This document shows positions 34,988 through 47,246 of a stretch of DNA of 64,000 bases, one piece after another. A program made the translations under genes and the position numbers. The stretch covers positions 310,001 through 374,000 of the forward strand of contig JAFFSR010000352.1 of NCBI GenBank assembly GCA_017163975.1, written 5' to 3'. The notes beneath the pieces were generated by a model. The model saw nothing but the letters and a program-made list of their open reading frames with translations, was not told the DNA's origin and made no database searches. Position 1 is the stretch's first letter. Every line of letters begins with the position of its first letter. The DNA comes from Anastatus disparis. Its lineage: Eukaryota; Arthropoda; Insecta; Hymenoptera; Eupelmidae.

Positions 34988-35281
34988 AGCGTGAACTCAA
35001 GCAAGCTCTCTCATTATCTCTTAGATGTTCGACCATGTAACATCTAACATAGATTCTATATTCATACGATATTATACTGTCAGAAGTGTAAGATCTAAGT
35101 ATTCTGTTTTAAAGTACTATGTAACTTTTAAATCTTTGTAGAATATATATTTTCTTAATTATTTAATAAAAAGATTAAGTATTTCAAATTTAAATGAGAC
35201 TGTATTTAAAAAGTTATTGAGAAAAATATAACTCATCTCATTTCATACATCATTTTTCACAGAATAAATAAATAAATTAAC

Positions 35282-35586
35282 TATCGCACATTGAAGAGTA
35301 TTGCACTTGGATATGTCGTCGATAATAATTTATTTAGTCATATTGCATTAAACAGAAGTGTTATTTATCGCACATCTAAGAGTATTGCACTCAAAGATGT
35401 CGTCGATTTAAACACTTTTCTACATATCTCATAAGAATAAAAAAGTTTATTATCACACTCTTTAGAGTATTGCACTCAATGGAGTCGTCGATAATAACTT
35501 TTATCACTTCCCCTCTTCTCCACACGTAAAGAAAATTATAAACTATCGCATCTCCAAGAGTATTGCACTGGAGGAGATCGTCGATA
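35282..35586 (+). repeat. four hairpin units with conserved loop AGTATTGCACT
   Basis: Units at 35282-35324, 35366-35406, 35450-35493 and 35544-35586. Each starts TATCG or TATC, contains AGAGTATTGCACT in the middle and ends GTCGAT or TCGATA. The flanks of the loop pair with each other but differ between units: ACAT/ATGT, ACATCT/AGATGT, ACTC/GAGT and ATCTCC/GGAGAT. Conserved loop plus compensating stems suggests a selected RNA or DNA structure. Confidence 0.65.
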
Positions 35587-37998
35587 AATGTAATTTTCTT
35601 TTATAATATTGCTGTCTGCACCTTGTATATGCATGTATAGATTAAATTAATGAAGTAAATTTAAATTCGGTAATTAAAATATTACCTTGCGATCGTGAAT
35701 AAAGTCAAGCCCGCTTCAATCTGTTTGTATGTATGTATATGTGTTTATGTTTATATGTACATGTATAAGTGTGTTTATTTATGGGTATGAGTATGTGTGT
35801 CTGTGTACGTATATTTGGGTATATGTGTATGTTTGGATGTGTATGTGTGTATATGTATGTGTGTATGTGTATGTGTATGTGTGTGTATGTAAGTATGTGT
35901 GTACTTGTTAGTGTGGATATGTGTATGTGTATGTGTGCGTGTGTATGTGTGCATGTGTATGTGTACGTGTATATGTGTGTATATACGTATGTGTGTATGT
36001 GTACGTGTATATGTGTGTATATGCGTATGTGTGTATGTGTATGTGCATACGTGTATGTGCATGTCACAGGTGCACGTGTGTATTCGTACTTATGTATGTG
36101 ACAATAATGCAAAAGATATTTATGTAAAAAAGGTCTTAATTTTGCACTTGAATATAATGAAATAATAATATATTCAAGTAGTAATGTAATCACCGACAGA
36201 AGGTGTAGAACAAACGAAGACAAAGAAACGTCGACGGAAAAACAGAGACAGAAAAATGGAAGCGTAGTGACGGAGAAACGGAGACAAACAGACAAAGACG
36301 GATTAGTGGTGACGGAAAGACGGAGATGGAGAGATAGTGACGGAGAATCGGAGACAGCAACGGAGAAACGGAGACGGAGAGATAGAGACAGAAAAATGAA
36401 GTTGGAATAACGTAGACAAACAGACGATGACATAGACAGGGTGACGGATATTGTGTGTGTGTGTTTATGTATGTGTATGTTTGTTCATGGGTATGTCTGA
36501 ATGTGTTTGTGTACGTGTATGTGTATGTGTATGTGTGTATGTGTGTATGTGTATGTGTAACTGTGTTTCTGTATCTTTGTACGTCTATGCGTGTGTGTGC
36601 ATGTGTGTATGTGTATAGATTTGTGTGTGTGTGTATGTGTATGTGTATATGTATATGTGCGTATGTGTATGTGTAACTGTGTATCTGTATCTTTGTACGT
36701 CTATGCGTGTATGTGCATGTGTGTATGTGTATAGATTTGTGTGTATGTGTGTATGTGTATGTATGTATGTATATGTGCGTATGTGTATGTGTGTGCATGT
36801 GCGTATGTGTATTTTTGTATGTGTATGCGTATGTGTGTATTTGTATGCGGGTATATAGATGTATGTATGAGTCCGCATGTATGTGTACGTGTGTATGTGT
36901 GTATGTGTATGTGTGTATGTGCGTATTTCTATGTATATGTGTGTATGTGTATGTGCGTATGTGTGTATGTGTCAGTGTGTATGTGTATGTGTATGCGTGG
37001 ATGTATCTGTATATGTGTATGTGTATGTGCGTATGTATATGTGTGAATGTGTATGTGTGTATGTGTATGTGTGTATGTGTATGTGTATGTGTGTATGTGT
37101 ATGTGTGTATGTGTATGTGTATATGTGTATGTATATGTGTATATCAGTATGTGTGTATGTGTATGTGTGTATGTGTGTATGTGTATGTGTGCGTGTGTAT
37201 GGGTGCATGTGTATGTGTACGTGTGTATCTGCATGTGTGTATGTGTATGTGTTGTGTGTATGTGTATGTGTGGCTGTGTATGTGTGCATGTGTATGTGTG
37301 GCTGTGTATGTGTGTATGTGCATACGTGTATGTGTGGCTGTGTATGTGTGTATGTGCATACGTGTATGTATGGCTGTGTATGTGTGTATGTGCATACGTG
37401 TATGTGTATGTTACAGGTGCATGATTGTATTCGTATGTATATATGTGACAATAATGCAAAAGATTTACGTAAGAAAAGGAAGTCTCAATTTTGCACTTGA
37501 TTATAATGGAATATTTATATATCTGCGTAGTAATATAATTACTGACAGAAGGTGTTTAAAAGACGAAGACTCAGAAACGTCGACGGAAAAACGGAGACAG
37601 AAAAATGGAAGCATAGCGATGGAGAAACAGAGATAGACTAACGGTGTTGTAGTGACGGAGATGGTGAGATAGTGATAGAGAGTTTGAGACATAGAAACGG
37701 AGAGATGAAGACAGAGGAATGCAGTTGGAGAAACGTAAACAGAAAGACGATGACGGGGACAAAGTGATGGATATTGTGTATGTGTATATGTGTATGTGTA
37801 TGTGTGTATGTGTATGTTTATGTGTGTATATGTATGTGTGTATGTGTATGTTTTTATGTGTGTATGTGTATATGTATGTGTATATGTGTATGTGTATGTG
37901 TGTATGTCTATGTGTATGTTTATATATGTATGTACATGTGTGTATGTGTATGTGTTTATGTGTTTATATGTATGTATGTGTATGTGTATGTGTATGTA

Positions 37999-38029
<31 letters not shown>

Positions 38030-38718
38030 GTGTATGTATATGTGTGTATGTGCATGAGCATATGAGTATGTGCGTGCGTATATGTGTGTATCTATTTGTA
38101 TGTATGTATATGTGTGTATGTTTATATGTACATGTGTATGTGCGTATGAGTATATGTGTATGTGTACGTGTATGTGGGAATGTGTGTATGTTTGGATGTG
38201 TATGTGTGTATATGTATGTGTGTATGTGTATGTGTATGTGTGTATGTACATGTTTGTTTGTGTATTTATGTATGTATATATGTGTATGTGTGCGTGTGTA
38301 TGTGTGCATGTGCATGTGTACGCATGTATGTGTATGTGCATATGAGTATGTGTATGGGTGTATGTGTATGTGTGTATGTGTATGTGTGTATATGTGTATG
38401 CGTGTATGTGTATATGTATGTGTGTATGTGCATGTGTATGTGTGCGTGTGTATTTAAGTATGTGTGCACTTGTTTGTGTAGATATGTGTGTGTATGTGTG
38501 CGTGTGTATGTGTGCATGTGTATGTGTACGTGTGTATGTGTGTATATGCGTATGTGAATATGTGTATGTGTGGCTGTGTATGTGTGTATGTGCATACGTG
38601 TATGTATATGTTACAGGTGCACGTGTGTATTCGTACTTATGTATGTGACAATAATGCAAAAAATATTTATGTAAAACAAGTCTTAATTTTGCACTTGAAT
38701 ATAGTGAAATAATAATAT

Positions 38719-39129
38719 TGACGCCTCCTAGCCATATAATTCTATTTGAAATAACAGTTCTATAAAATTCTTATTTAAAAATATTTCTATATAAGGCTAT
38801 TTTAATGGGAATTCAATATGATTCCTATTGATGTCGACCGTAAATTAAAAATGCGTTCAACATAATTCTAACTTGATGTTAATTTTCATTCAAATCAGGC
38901 TTTACTATATGAATTAGTATTATAATGCACGACTGCTATAGTTAGAATTATATTACACGTCTTTTTCAATTAGAATATTGAATGCATTTTTAATTAGAAT
39001 TATATAATACGTCGACATCAGTTAGAATTATATTGAATTTCCATTGAAATAGCCGTATATTGAAATATTTTTAATAAGAATTTTATGGAACTGATATTCC
39101 AAATAGAATTATATGGCTAGGAGGCGTCG
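38719..39129. mobile_element. palindromic MITE with GACGCCTCCTAGCC ends
   Basis: Ends TGACGCCTCCTAGCC and GGCTAGGAGGCGTCG, with arms sharing ATATAATTCTATTTG and more sequence inward. The insertion splits a macrosatellite joint and ATAT lies on both sides. Another copy begins at 63976 and is cut by the window edge. Confidence 0.75.
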
Positions 39130-39699
39130 ATATATTCAAGTAGTAATGTAACTATTGACAGAAGGTGTAGAAGAGACGAAGAGAAAGAAACGTCGACGAA
39201 AAAACGAAGACAGAAAAATGGAAGCCTAGTGATGGAGAGTCGGAGACAGCAACGGAGAAATGGAGACGGAGTGATAGAGACAGAGAAATAAAGTTGGAAT
39301 AACGTAGACAGACAGACGATGATTCAGACAGAGTGACGGATATTGTGTAGGTGTTTATGTATTTGTATATTTGTTCATGGGTATGTCTGAATGTGTATGT
39401 GTACGTGTATGTGTGTATGTGTATGTGTAACTGTGTATTTGTATCTTTGTACGTCTATGCGTGTATGTGCATGTGTGTATGTGTATAGATTTGTGTATGC
39501 GTGTATGTGTATGTGTGTACGTGTATGTATCTGTATGGCATTATTTGTGTGTATGTGTGTATTTGTATGAATGTGTATTTGTGTATGAGTGTATGTGTGT
39601 TTATGTGTATATGTATGTTAATGGTGCACGTGTGTATGTGTATGTATGTATGTGAGAATTATGCAAAAGATATTCAGGTAAGATAAAAAGTCACAATTC

Positions 39700-40295
39700 T
39701 TCACTTTAACATAAGAGTAGTAATAGTAATATTTTAAATTGATTATTCTATCAAGTACATATTCTTTCAGTACCAAAGACTGAATTTCTCTATCGGAATG
39801 GGTCTTATAAAAATATATTTTCGAATGGCATCACAATATGATTCGCTTTCAAGAGTTATATAAGTACCGATGATATACGTTCATGATTCTATGAATTCTA
39901 GGGTAGTTTATTTAAACTTCAATCAAATAGAGGTTGCTACTTCTTATAAAATATTCATGGATGCATGCATTTATATCCATTTTATGAAAATTATAAAAAT
40001 TATAGTGTAAGGAATAGTTTTTAGAATTATTAGTTGTGTCGTACGCCTACATATATACCTACATTATACTTCGGTATTTAAAAATGGAGAAATATTTAGA
40101 AATATATCCATAATGAAAAAATTTATAGATTCCATGATATAAGTGAATGATAAATAATTTATTAATGCTATAGATAGCAGTGAGATCTTAGTACTTGACA
40201 TCTTATACTTATTATTAATGCATAATATTCTACATTTATATGACAATTGGATTTCAAGTTATGTTGAGTTGCATGGTACTAAAATCCAGTTATCA
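39700..40295. other. AT-rich stretch without recognisable features
   Basis: No open frame, repeat or structure that I can support between the end of the macrosatellite and the next MITE. Confidence 0.55.
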
Positions 40296-40379
40296 ACTCT
40301 GCCGTCCAAAGTGTAAAAGTGGTTAACTACATTGGAATCCTATTGGAGTTAAGGTTTTCTTACTTTGGACGGCAGAACT
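40296..40379. mobile_element. short MITE with CTGCCGTCCAAAGT ends
   Basis: Inverted ends CTGCCGTCCAAAGT and ACTTTGGACGGCAG enclose about 47 bp. The symmetry reaches into AACT/AGTT on the outside. Non-coding. Confidence 0.65.
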
Positions 40380-40650
40380 TTTATTTGTTGTTTATCAATT
40401 TTTCAATTATAATAATAGATTTTGGATTTACTATTTTTTCTTTTGCATTTTGGGAAACCATTATCTTCAAAAATAATTAAATTACAAAATGTATTCGAAA
40501 ATATTTTTTTCAATTTACTATTTCTTTAATTATAACAAAGTGTCTCTGGACCATATAACATATATTTTAACATAAATAAATCTTTCTCGATGTAGATTAA
40601 ATTTAATATTTGGGGTTGGCAAGCGGAGCGAGCAGGGGGTACCCCCCCTA

Positions 40651-40651
<1 letters not shown>

Positions 40652-40690
<39 letters not shown>
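40652..40690. repeat. (AT)n microsatellite next to a GC-rich patch
   Basis: A TA run of about 38 bp, preceded at 40610-40650 by a GC-rich patch with GCGGAGCGAGC and a GGGGGTACCCCCC palindrome. Confidence 0.85.
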
Positions 40691-40693
<3 letters not shown>

Positions 40694-41826
40694 GGGACCA
40701 ATGAATTCTGGAAAAAAATTTCTTTTTACTTGTTTAATTAAAAATTTTACAAATTTTTCATGAATGTTTCCTATAAAAACTAGTTGAAAAAAATTTTTTT
40801 TTTTAAACTTATTGGTCACTGAATATGTATATCCTAAACCAAATACAGGAAATATTTTTTTTTATATTAAATTTTTTTTCTTTTTAGTTTGATCTTGTTA
40901 ATTGAAAAAAGGTCCTTTTTGCCAAAAAATCATCGTAACTGTGGTAAAATGTCATAAAAACATTTTACTTAGCTGATTTCAAAGAGGACCATAAGAGTTT
41001 TAAGACTTATTTGGTTTTTTTTTCGTGAAAATGGCCTCCATTTTTATGTGGTCGAAAAAAATGAGTTAACAATTTTTTTTAAATATCGCTATAAATAATT
41101 AGAAAATGACTTATTTATGCTAGATTCATTTTATTTTAAAGATTTTTTACCAATACTTCGAATACCGTTTGAATTTTGAAGATGCAATCATAACTTCCGA
41201 AGATATAAAACTTTATTTTGATAAATTTTACTTTAGGCTGGGCAAAAGCAATCGATTGGTACTGTGTAATAGGGATAAAGAGGAAGAGAGTAAGAAAGAG
41301 GGAGGGATTTAGAGGCTGAAAGACGATAAACTAATAAAATTTAGGAATGTGATTTAATTTTTAGGCTTGAATTTTCTACAGTATTCGACTATTGTGCATA
41401 CTGTCCTATGCACAGAAAAAAATACATGCGACGCGTGCCAAAGTTTGACATATAATTTCCTACAACAGATATACTGTTAACCTTCAGGGGACGGAAAAGC
41501 CACTATAGTGGCTCGACCATGGATAGACACTTTACATATGAGTATTTCCCAATATTAGAGACACATTTTATGTGTTTTTTATAGAAAAAACTCTATGAAA
41601 AAGTCTCCTAATATTTAATTTATTCTAGTCTTAATATTTTGTTCTAAGGACAATTAAACATGTATCTTATATTTGTGGCATTCTATAATTTGATTCTTAT
41701 TTTGAAATAGACGTTTATTTTATCATTACTATCGCTTTTTGTTCCATAATTATAAGTACGATAGTTTCGCCTATTAGATTTCTCACGAAAAAGAAACGTT
41801 ACCAATAGTATTTCTTTTCTGAGCGA

Positions 41827-41829
<3 letters not shown>

Positions 41830-41904
<75 letters not shown>
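41830..41904. repeat. (AT)n microsatellite
   Basis: About 75 bp of TA dinucleotides immediately before the left end of the 7.1-kb element. Its antisense Tyr-Ile ORF is an artefact. Confidence 0.95.
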
Positions 41905-41907
<3 letters not shown>

Positions 41908-42372
41908 CCCATTATTTGCCAAATCGAAGGATGAAAAATTTTTTTCCGCTAGAAATTGGTTTCTATAGTTCTCTTCAGTACATATTTTCAGAGCTGCATA
42001 GCTTCAAAGTTGGGCTTAAACCATATTTTTGACATTATTGACTAATTTTAAACCTAAATTACTCAGTTGGGTTGCGTTTTAAGAATATATCACTGAGGAA
42101 CTTTTTTGTTCAAAATATTCTAAATTTTGAGAAAAAAGTAATTCATAAGTGCTAATGTAGCCATCCGCTGAGCTAAAGTCATTTAAAACATTGAAATACC
42201 ACTTTTCAAGGTTCTGAACCATGATCCCATGTCCAAAAAACTCATCGAACCAGGTAATATATGTATAAATATGGCCTAAAAATTTCAGAGTGGACATCCT
42301 TGGCAATCCCTTGGGAAAAATAAAAATGTAATTAAAAATAATGAAAAATGTGATTTTTAGATGAATTTTTTC

Positions 42373-43327
42373 ATCCGGGTACTTTAGAACATGTATGAAT
42401 GTATATCCTGACAAATTTGTTTGAAAGAATGGTTGTTACTTTGTAATAACTTTTTTTTTATTACAAGTTATAAATAGTGTGATTCAGGGTGAGTAAGCAT
42501 TCTATTTATAACAGTACAGATGAATAATATAAATGTGAATAACAGGTAAATGATCATATTTTTTCATAGACTTAGTGGATGATAAACACTGACTTGAATT
42601 TTATTTTTCAAGTCTTGTCGAAATTAAAGTACCCATTGATCTATATTCTTAAGTTCAGTTTTAGAAAATGATTAATTCTAATTCTTGCTGTTTTTTTTTT
42701 AGAGTAGCTTATTATATTCACATTGGTAAATAATATTCTCATTTCATGAAGATTGATTTTCATTTTAATTTGAATTCATCCAATGATTTGACAGCAATAA
42801 TTAAATCTAATCATGTATAAAAACTTAGTAGCCATTTGAACAAATAATTAAAGCCAGCATGTCACTGACATTGGTATATATTAATATTAAATTAATTCAT
42901 TTTCATTGTCAGTGATATACGATTAAACTCATGTCAGTTTTAGATGTATTGATATACCATATTTTTTGAGGTTGTACAAGTCGCAATCCCCATAAAATAT
43001 ATTTATCACTTCTACGATTATCCATAACAATCTTCAAAATTATTTTCACTTTAATTACAATAAATGTATACTAAAAACATGGAAATGCACTTTCTTAAAC
43101 AATTATAAGATTTTCTTAACTTATCATTGATACGATGATTTCATAAATAGACCATAAAGTCAATTTATTTATTTTCAATTTTTATCCCACTTCGCAGTAA
43201 CACAGATTTGATAATTCTGAAATTGAGTGATCAATTCTATAGAAAAAAAGTGAATAAACTAATTTTAATACAACTTGCGTAGTATCATTTTGCAAATCAT
43301 TTTGAAATAATTTCAAGTTTAAAACTT
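42373..43327. other. AT-rich loop between palindrome arms, no features
   Basis: About 950 bp of AT-rich, single-copy-looking sequence with no open frame or repeat of note. Confidence 0.5.
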
Positions 43328-44019
43328 AAGAAATTCATCTGAAAATCACATTTTTCATTATTTTTAATTACATTTTTATTTTTTCCAAGGAATGGCCAAG
43401 GATGTCCACACTGAAATTTTTAGGCCATATTTATACATATATTACCTGGTTCGATGAGTTTTTTAGGCACGACCGCTATACGGAAGTGCCTTATATTTTC
43501 GACATCGCGAAAAATGTAACCCTTTAAAATATGTTATTTTATGATAAAAAAACTTATTTTTATAGCAAAATAAGACTATTACGAGGCTTCCTTAAAATGA
43601 TGTATGTGTGTGAGAAATCGAGTATGAATTTTCTCGATGAGTTTCTATCCGATCTCAATAATTCAAAGGGGCAATTGTTTCAAATAATGACACAAGTAAA
43701 CGTTCCTATTGTAAAAAAAATCGTTGGAAGCGTTTTTAAATAGGCGCCTTTTAAATAGTCAAAAAAATGGATTTTTGATAATAACTTGAAAAATACGATT
43801 TTTTTAAAAAAGTATATAAAATAAAAGTTATAGAATATAAAAAAATAAATCTTTTTTATATTATACATTTTTCTCTGAAAATAATATTTTTCAAATTGTT
43901 CATGAAATATGTTGAAATTAAAGGCTTTTTAATGATAACACAGGTCAACATTTGATCTACTAAGTATCAGCGGATGCGATTTGCGGGTCTTATAGTTTTT
44001 GGGGCCGCTGATTACAATG

Positions 44020-45020
44020 AGAGGGTCGGTTAGTCTCCATCACGTCAGGGTCAAGGTCATTTGAAGGTCAAATCGACAAGATTAATGCAAAAAATCTGAA
44101 AAAATTCATGCACATGTATTTTAGGCTTCTGAGTCCAAATACGTCGTTAGTTGACCTTCAGCAGTTATCCTAAAGGTCAGTCTAGGTCATTTCAAGGTCA
44201 TTCAGAGGGTTTCTGCGTTAAAAACACCGAATACGACCCGAAAAATCTGAAAAAATTCATACGTCTATTTTCGAGGTCGAGGAGTCAAAATCCAAGGTCA
44301 TTTGACCTTCTCCATCTCAGGGTCAAGGTCATTTTAGGGTCAAATCGACAATTAAATGCAAGAATATCTGAAAAAATTCGAGCACATGTATTTTAGGCTT
44401 CTGAGTCCAAATACGTCGTTAGTTGACCTTCAGCAGTTATCCTAAAGGTCAGTCTAGGTCATTTCAAGGTCATTCAGAGGGTTTCTGCGTTAAAAACACC
44501 GAATACGAACCGAAAAATCTGAAAAAATTCATACGTCTATTTTCGAGGTCGAGGAGTCAAAATCCGAGGTCATTTGACCTTCTCCATCTCAGGGTCAAGG
44601 TCATTTTAAGGTCAAATCGACAACATAAATGCAAGAATATCTGAAAAAATTCAAGCACATGTATTTTAGGCTTCTGAGTCCAAATACGTCGTTAGTTGAC
44701 CTTCAGCAGTTATCCTAAAGGTCAGTCTAGGTCATTTCAAGGTCATTCAGAGGGTTTCTGCGTTAAAAACACCGAATACGAACCGAAAAATCTGAAAAAA
44801 TTCATACGTCTATTTTCGAGGTCGAGGAGTCAAAATCCGAGGTCATTTGACCTTTTCCATCTCAGGGTCAAGGTCATTTTAAGGTCAAATCGACAAAATA
44901 AATGCAAGAATATCTGAAAAAATTCAAGCACATGTATTTTGGGCCTCTAAATCCGAATACATCGTTCGTTAATCTTCAGCTCTTATCCTCAATGTCATTC
45001 AAAATCATTTCAAGGTCATC
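44020..45020. repeat. 272-bp subterminal tandem repeats, left side
   Basis: A unit starting near TTGACCTTCAGCAGTTATCC occurs at about 44151, 44423 and 44696 (periods of 272 and 273 bp), with partial copies at each end. Each contains several AGGTCA half-sites such as TCAAGGTCATT. Three short open frames (MTFSSYPKGQSRSFQGH...) repeat with this period and are artefacts of it. One inverted copy lies on the right side at 47451-47672. Confidence 0.9.
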
Positions 45021-45292
45021 ATAAGTTTATTTTAGTTATAAATACCATGTAGCCACGGTAACTTTTCCTATATTCATGGGCGAAGTAGGCCGGCTACTTT
45101 CTGTATTTCAGACTTAGCTTAGAGTAAACTCAGTTTTGTTTGAACATTTGTTTTTATTTTATTTCTGGTTGTTAAAATGTATGCTAATATGAAATGTGTG
45201 GTTGCACCCAGGGCACCTCCACGCGGTGACGGTGGGTAACGGAGTTGTCTCACTATCCGGCGAAGTCCCTGGGTAGAGCCTTTCATGCCGTC

Positions 45293-47246
45293 ATGGCAAC
45301 CACACGAAAATGCATTACGAGACAGGGCTTAGGAAACCCAGAATCGGCGGCTGGTCAGGGTGGGCAAGCGGGCCCGCAGCCGTCGTCATCATGCGACCGT
45401 AGCTCTACATTGGTGGAAAACTTGGCCAATGTAGAGTCAAATGCTACAAGTCAGATCTCTTGCAAAAATAATAGTCATAACAGCTTTTGTGCAGTTTGTG
45501 GGGAGTATGTAGCAGCTGGTAAATTTACATTCACGGAAGCATTGCAAAAAAAATACAAAGAATGTTTTGCAACCCGAACTAATTCATTTAGTAATATATT
45601 CACTCCAGACGTTATTTGCAGTAGATGTCGAAATATCTTAAACAAAAAAACAAAACAGATATTTGATTCTCCAATGTTATGGAGAAAGTCATCAAACCAT
45701 GAGTCTGATTGTTACTTTTGTTCCAACGATGTCCATGGTCATAACCGCAATACTAAAAAAACATATTACTTATGAAAGTGTAGCTTCAGTAACATTTCCT
45801 GTGCTCATTAATGCTGAAACTAGTGACAATCGTATGGATATAGATACTAGTGATCAAGAGGTTTTAACTGATGCAGATAGTTCCATAGACGATACAGCAA
45901 TACGAGACCAATATTTGGACACCTCTCAAGAAGAAGAAGGAGAAATGTATTCTGAAAATATTTCATCAAGTTCCCAGGATGAAGAAAATAGAAATCAAGA
46001 TAAATTTTCTCAAGATGAAGTAAGTGATCTTTGTCGTGATTTGGGACTTTCAAAAGAAGGTTCTGAATTACTGGCTTTAAGGCTCAAAGAAAAAAATTGC
46101 TTAGCTCTTGGAACATGTATTTCATTTTACCGTACGAGAGACAAACCGTTCCGAAAGTTTTTTACAAAAACAAGCAATCTGATTTACTGCAGTGATGTGA
46201 AAGGTTTGGTTGGAGAGTTTGACGTTGGATACGAACCTTCTGATTGGCATCTGTTCATAAATTTATCGACTAGAAGTTTGAAAGCTATTCTGCTACACAA
46301 TGGAAACGTGTATGCCCCTTTACCTATTGCTCATTCTGTTATAATGAATGAAGAATATCATGATATGCATCTCTTATTACAAAAATTAAAGTATGATACA
46401 CATAAATGGGAAATTTGTGGTGATTTAAAAATAACTACCATTTTGCTTGGCCTACAAAAAGGATTTATATCATATCCATGCTTTCTTTGTGAGTGGAATA
46501 GTAGAGCTCGGGACGAACATTACGTGAGAAAAGTCTGGCCTCCTAGAATAAATTTAATTCCAGGCGTAAAGAATGTTCAAAAAGAAAGTTTGATCCCTGC
46601 ACATAAGGTTCTTCTTCCACCACTGCACATCAAATTAGGTCTTGCTAAGCAACTTGTTAAGGCCATGAGTAGAGAACAAAGTGATGCTTTCATGCATATT
46701 TTTCAAGTCCTCCCAAAACTCTCTGAAGCTAAAATAAATGAGGGTGTCTTTACGGGACCTCAGATAAGGGAACTGCTGAAGAACGAGGAATTTAAAAGAC
46801 TAATGACAGATAAAGAAAAAGTTGCGTGGCAAAGTTTCAGAGAAGTGACAAAAAAATTTTTAGGAAATTACAAAGATCCTGATTATGAAAATATTGTTGC
46901 TACAATGCTGGATAGCTACAAAAAATTAGGATGCCTAATGAATTTAAAACTCCATTTCTTGCATTCTCATATCGATTACTTTCCTGATAACTTAGGGGAC
47001 TTTAGTGAAGAGCAAGGTGAGAGGATGCATCAGGATCTAAAAGAATTTGAAATAAGATATCAAGGCGTTTGGGGAAGGAATATGCTAGCAGACTATTGCT
47101 GGAGCTTAAAGAGGGAGTCGCATGTAACACACAAAAGAAAATCAATTAAAAGGTCATTTTGCACCCAACGAAAACGCTTTCGAGCTGATGAATATATAAT
47201 GCAGCAAACAAGTCATGCAGATACATATACGCACGATGACCTATAA
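45293..47246 (+). CDS. CACTA-like transposase with one frame break
   Basis: The ATG at 45293 (MATTRKCITRQGLG) opens a frame with Cys pairs FCAVC, VICSRC and DCYFC, a zinc-binding N-terminus. The frame runs into a stop after a run of seven A (45755-45761); the homologous continuation, from HITYESV onward, is in the next frame to 47246, so one base too many in the A run would explain it. Then come an acidic segment, LFINLSTRSLK (Asn at 46260-46262 where the paralogue has Asp), CGDLK (Asp at 46422-46424), PCFLCEWNSR and EEQGERMHQD. Layout D..D-G..CxxC..E resembles the TNP2-type transposases of CACTA elements. About 650 residues in all. The frame break may be a true mutation, a sequencing error or programmed slippage. 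Confidence 0.75.

Larger units (their letters stand above)
34378..35718 (+). mobile_element. solo LTR, 1,341 bp, with hairpin array and HSE-like motifs
   Basis: It begins TGTAACGG and ends CCGCTTCA, giving the canonical TG...CA ends. It is flanked by 4-bp direct repeats ATCT (34374-34377 and 35719-35722) inside the TG satellite. A TATAAAAG box is at 34980-34987. Upstream lie GAANNTTC motifs at 34597, 34692 and 34911. Downstream is a set of four hairpin units (35282-35586). A GAATAAAG polyadenylation-like signal occurs near 35698. The structure fits the LTR of a Gypsy-like element whose internal part was lost by recombination. A diverged fragment lies at 16414-16560. Confidence 0.75.
31360..39700. 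repeat. macrosatellite of TG-rich and purine-rich blocks
   Basis: Units of about 1.0-1.35 kb, each with three parts. One is a purine-rich GACGGAGA/AACGGAGAC block starting near GACAGAAGGTGTAGAA (32489, 33794, 36193, 37542 and 39157). The next is a long TGTGTATG-type block. The last is a conserved joint of about 60 bp beginning TGACAATAATGCAAAAGATA (32389, 33434, 36101, 37447, 38647, degenerate at 39653). Two solo LTRs and a MITE interrupt it. The many long Cys/Val/Tyr/Met and His/Thr/Ile open frames on both strands come from the dinucleotide-like repeats and are not genes. The TG tracts could adopt Z-DNA and the purine blocks triplex structures. Confidence 0.85.

Noticed and set aside
35290..35575. 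TATTGCACT in the LTR hairpins resembles the seed region of miR-92-type microRNAs
   Set aside because: It lies in the loop, not on a hairpin arm, and the flanking sequence does not match any mature microRNA I know. Chance match in a repeated unit.
31700..38712. Dozens of long open frames rich in Cys/Val/Tyr/Met or His/Thr/Ile
   Set aside because: They are translations of TGTGTATG-type repeats open in several frames on both strands. None has ordinary composition or motifs.
43531..43743. 70-codon frame between the inner palindrome and the nested transposon
   Set aside because: Lys/Phe/Ile-rich, no recognisable motif, and it lies in AT-rich element interior.
44151..44917. Three near-identical ORFs of 73-81 codons taken as a small gene family
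   Set aside because: They recur at exactly the 272-bp satellite period, and the same frame appears inverted at 47451-47672. They are repeat artefacts.
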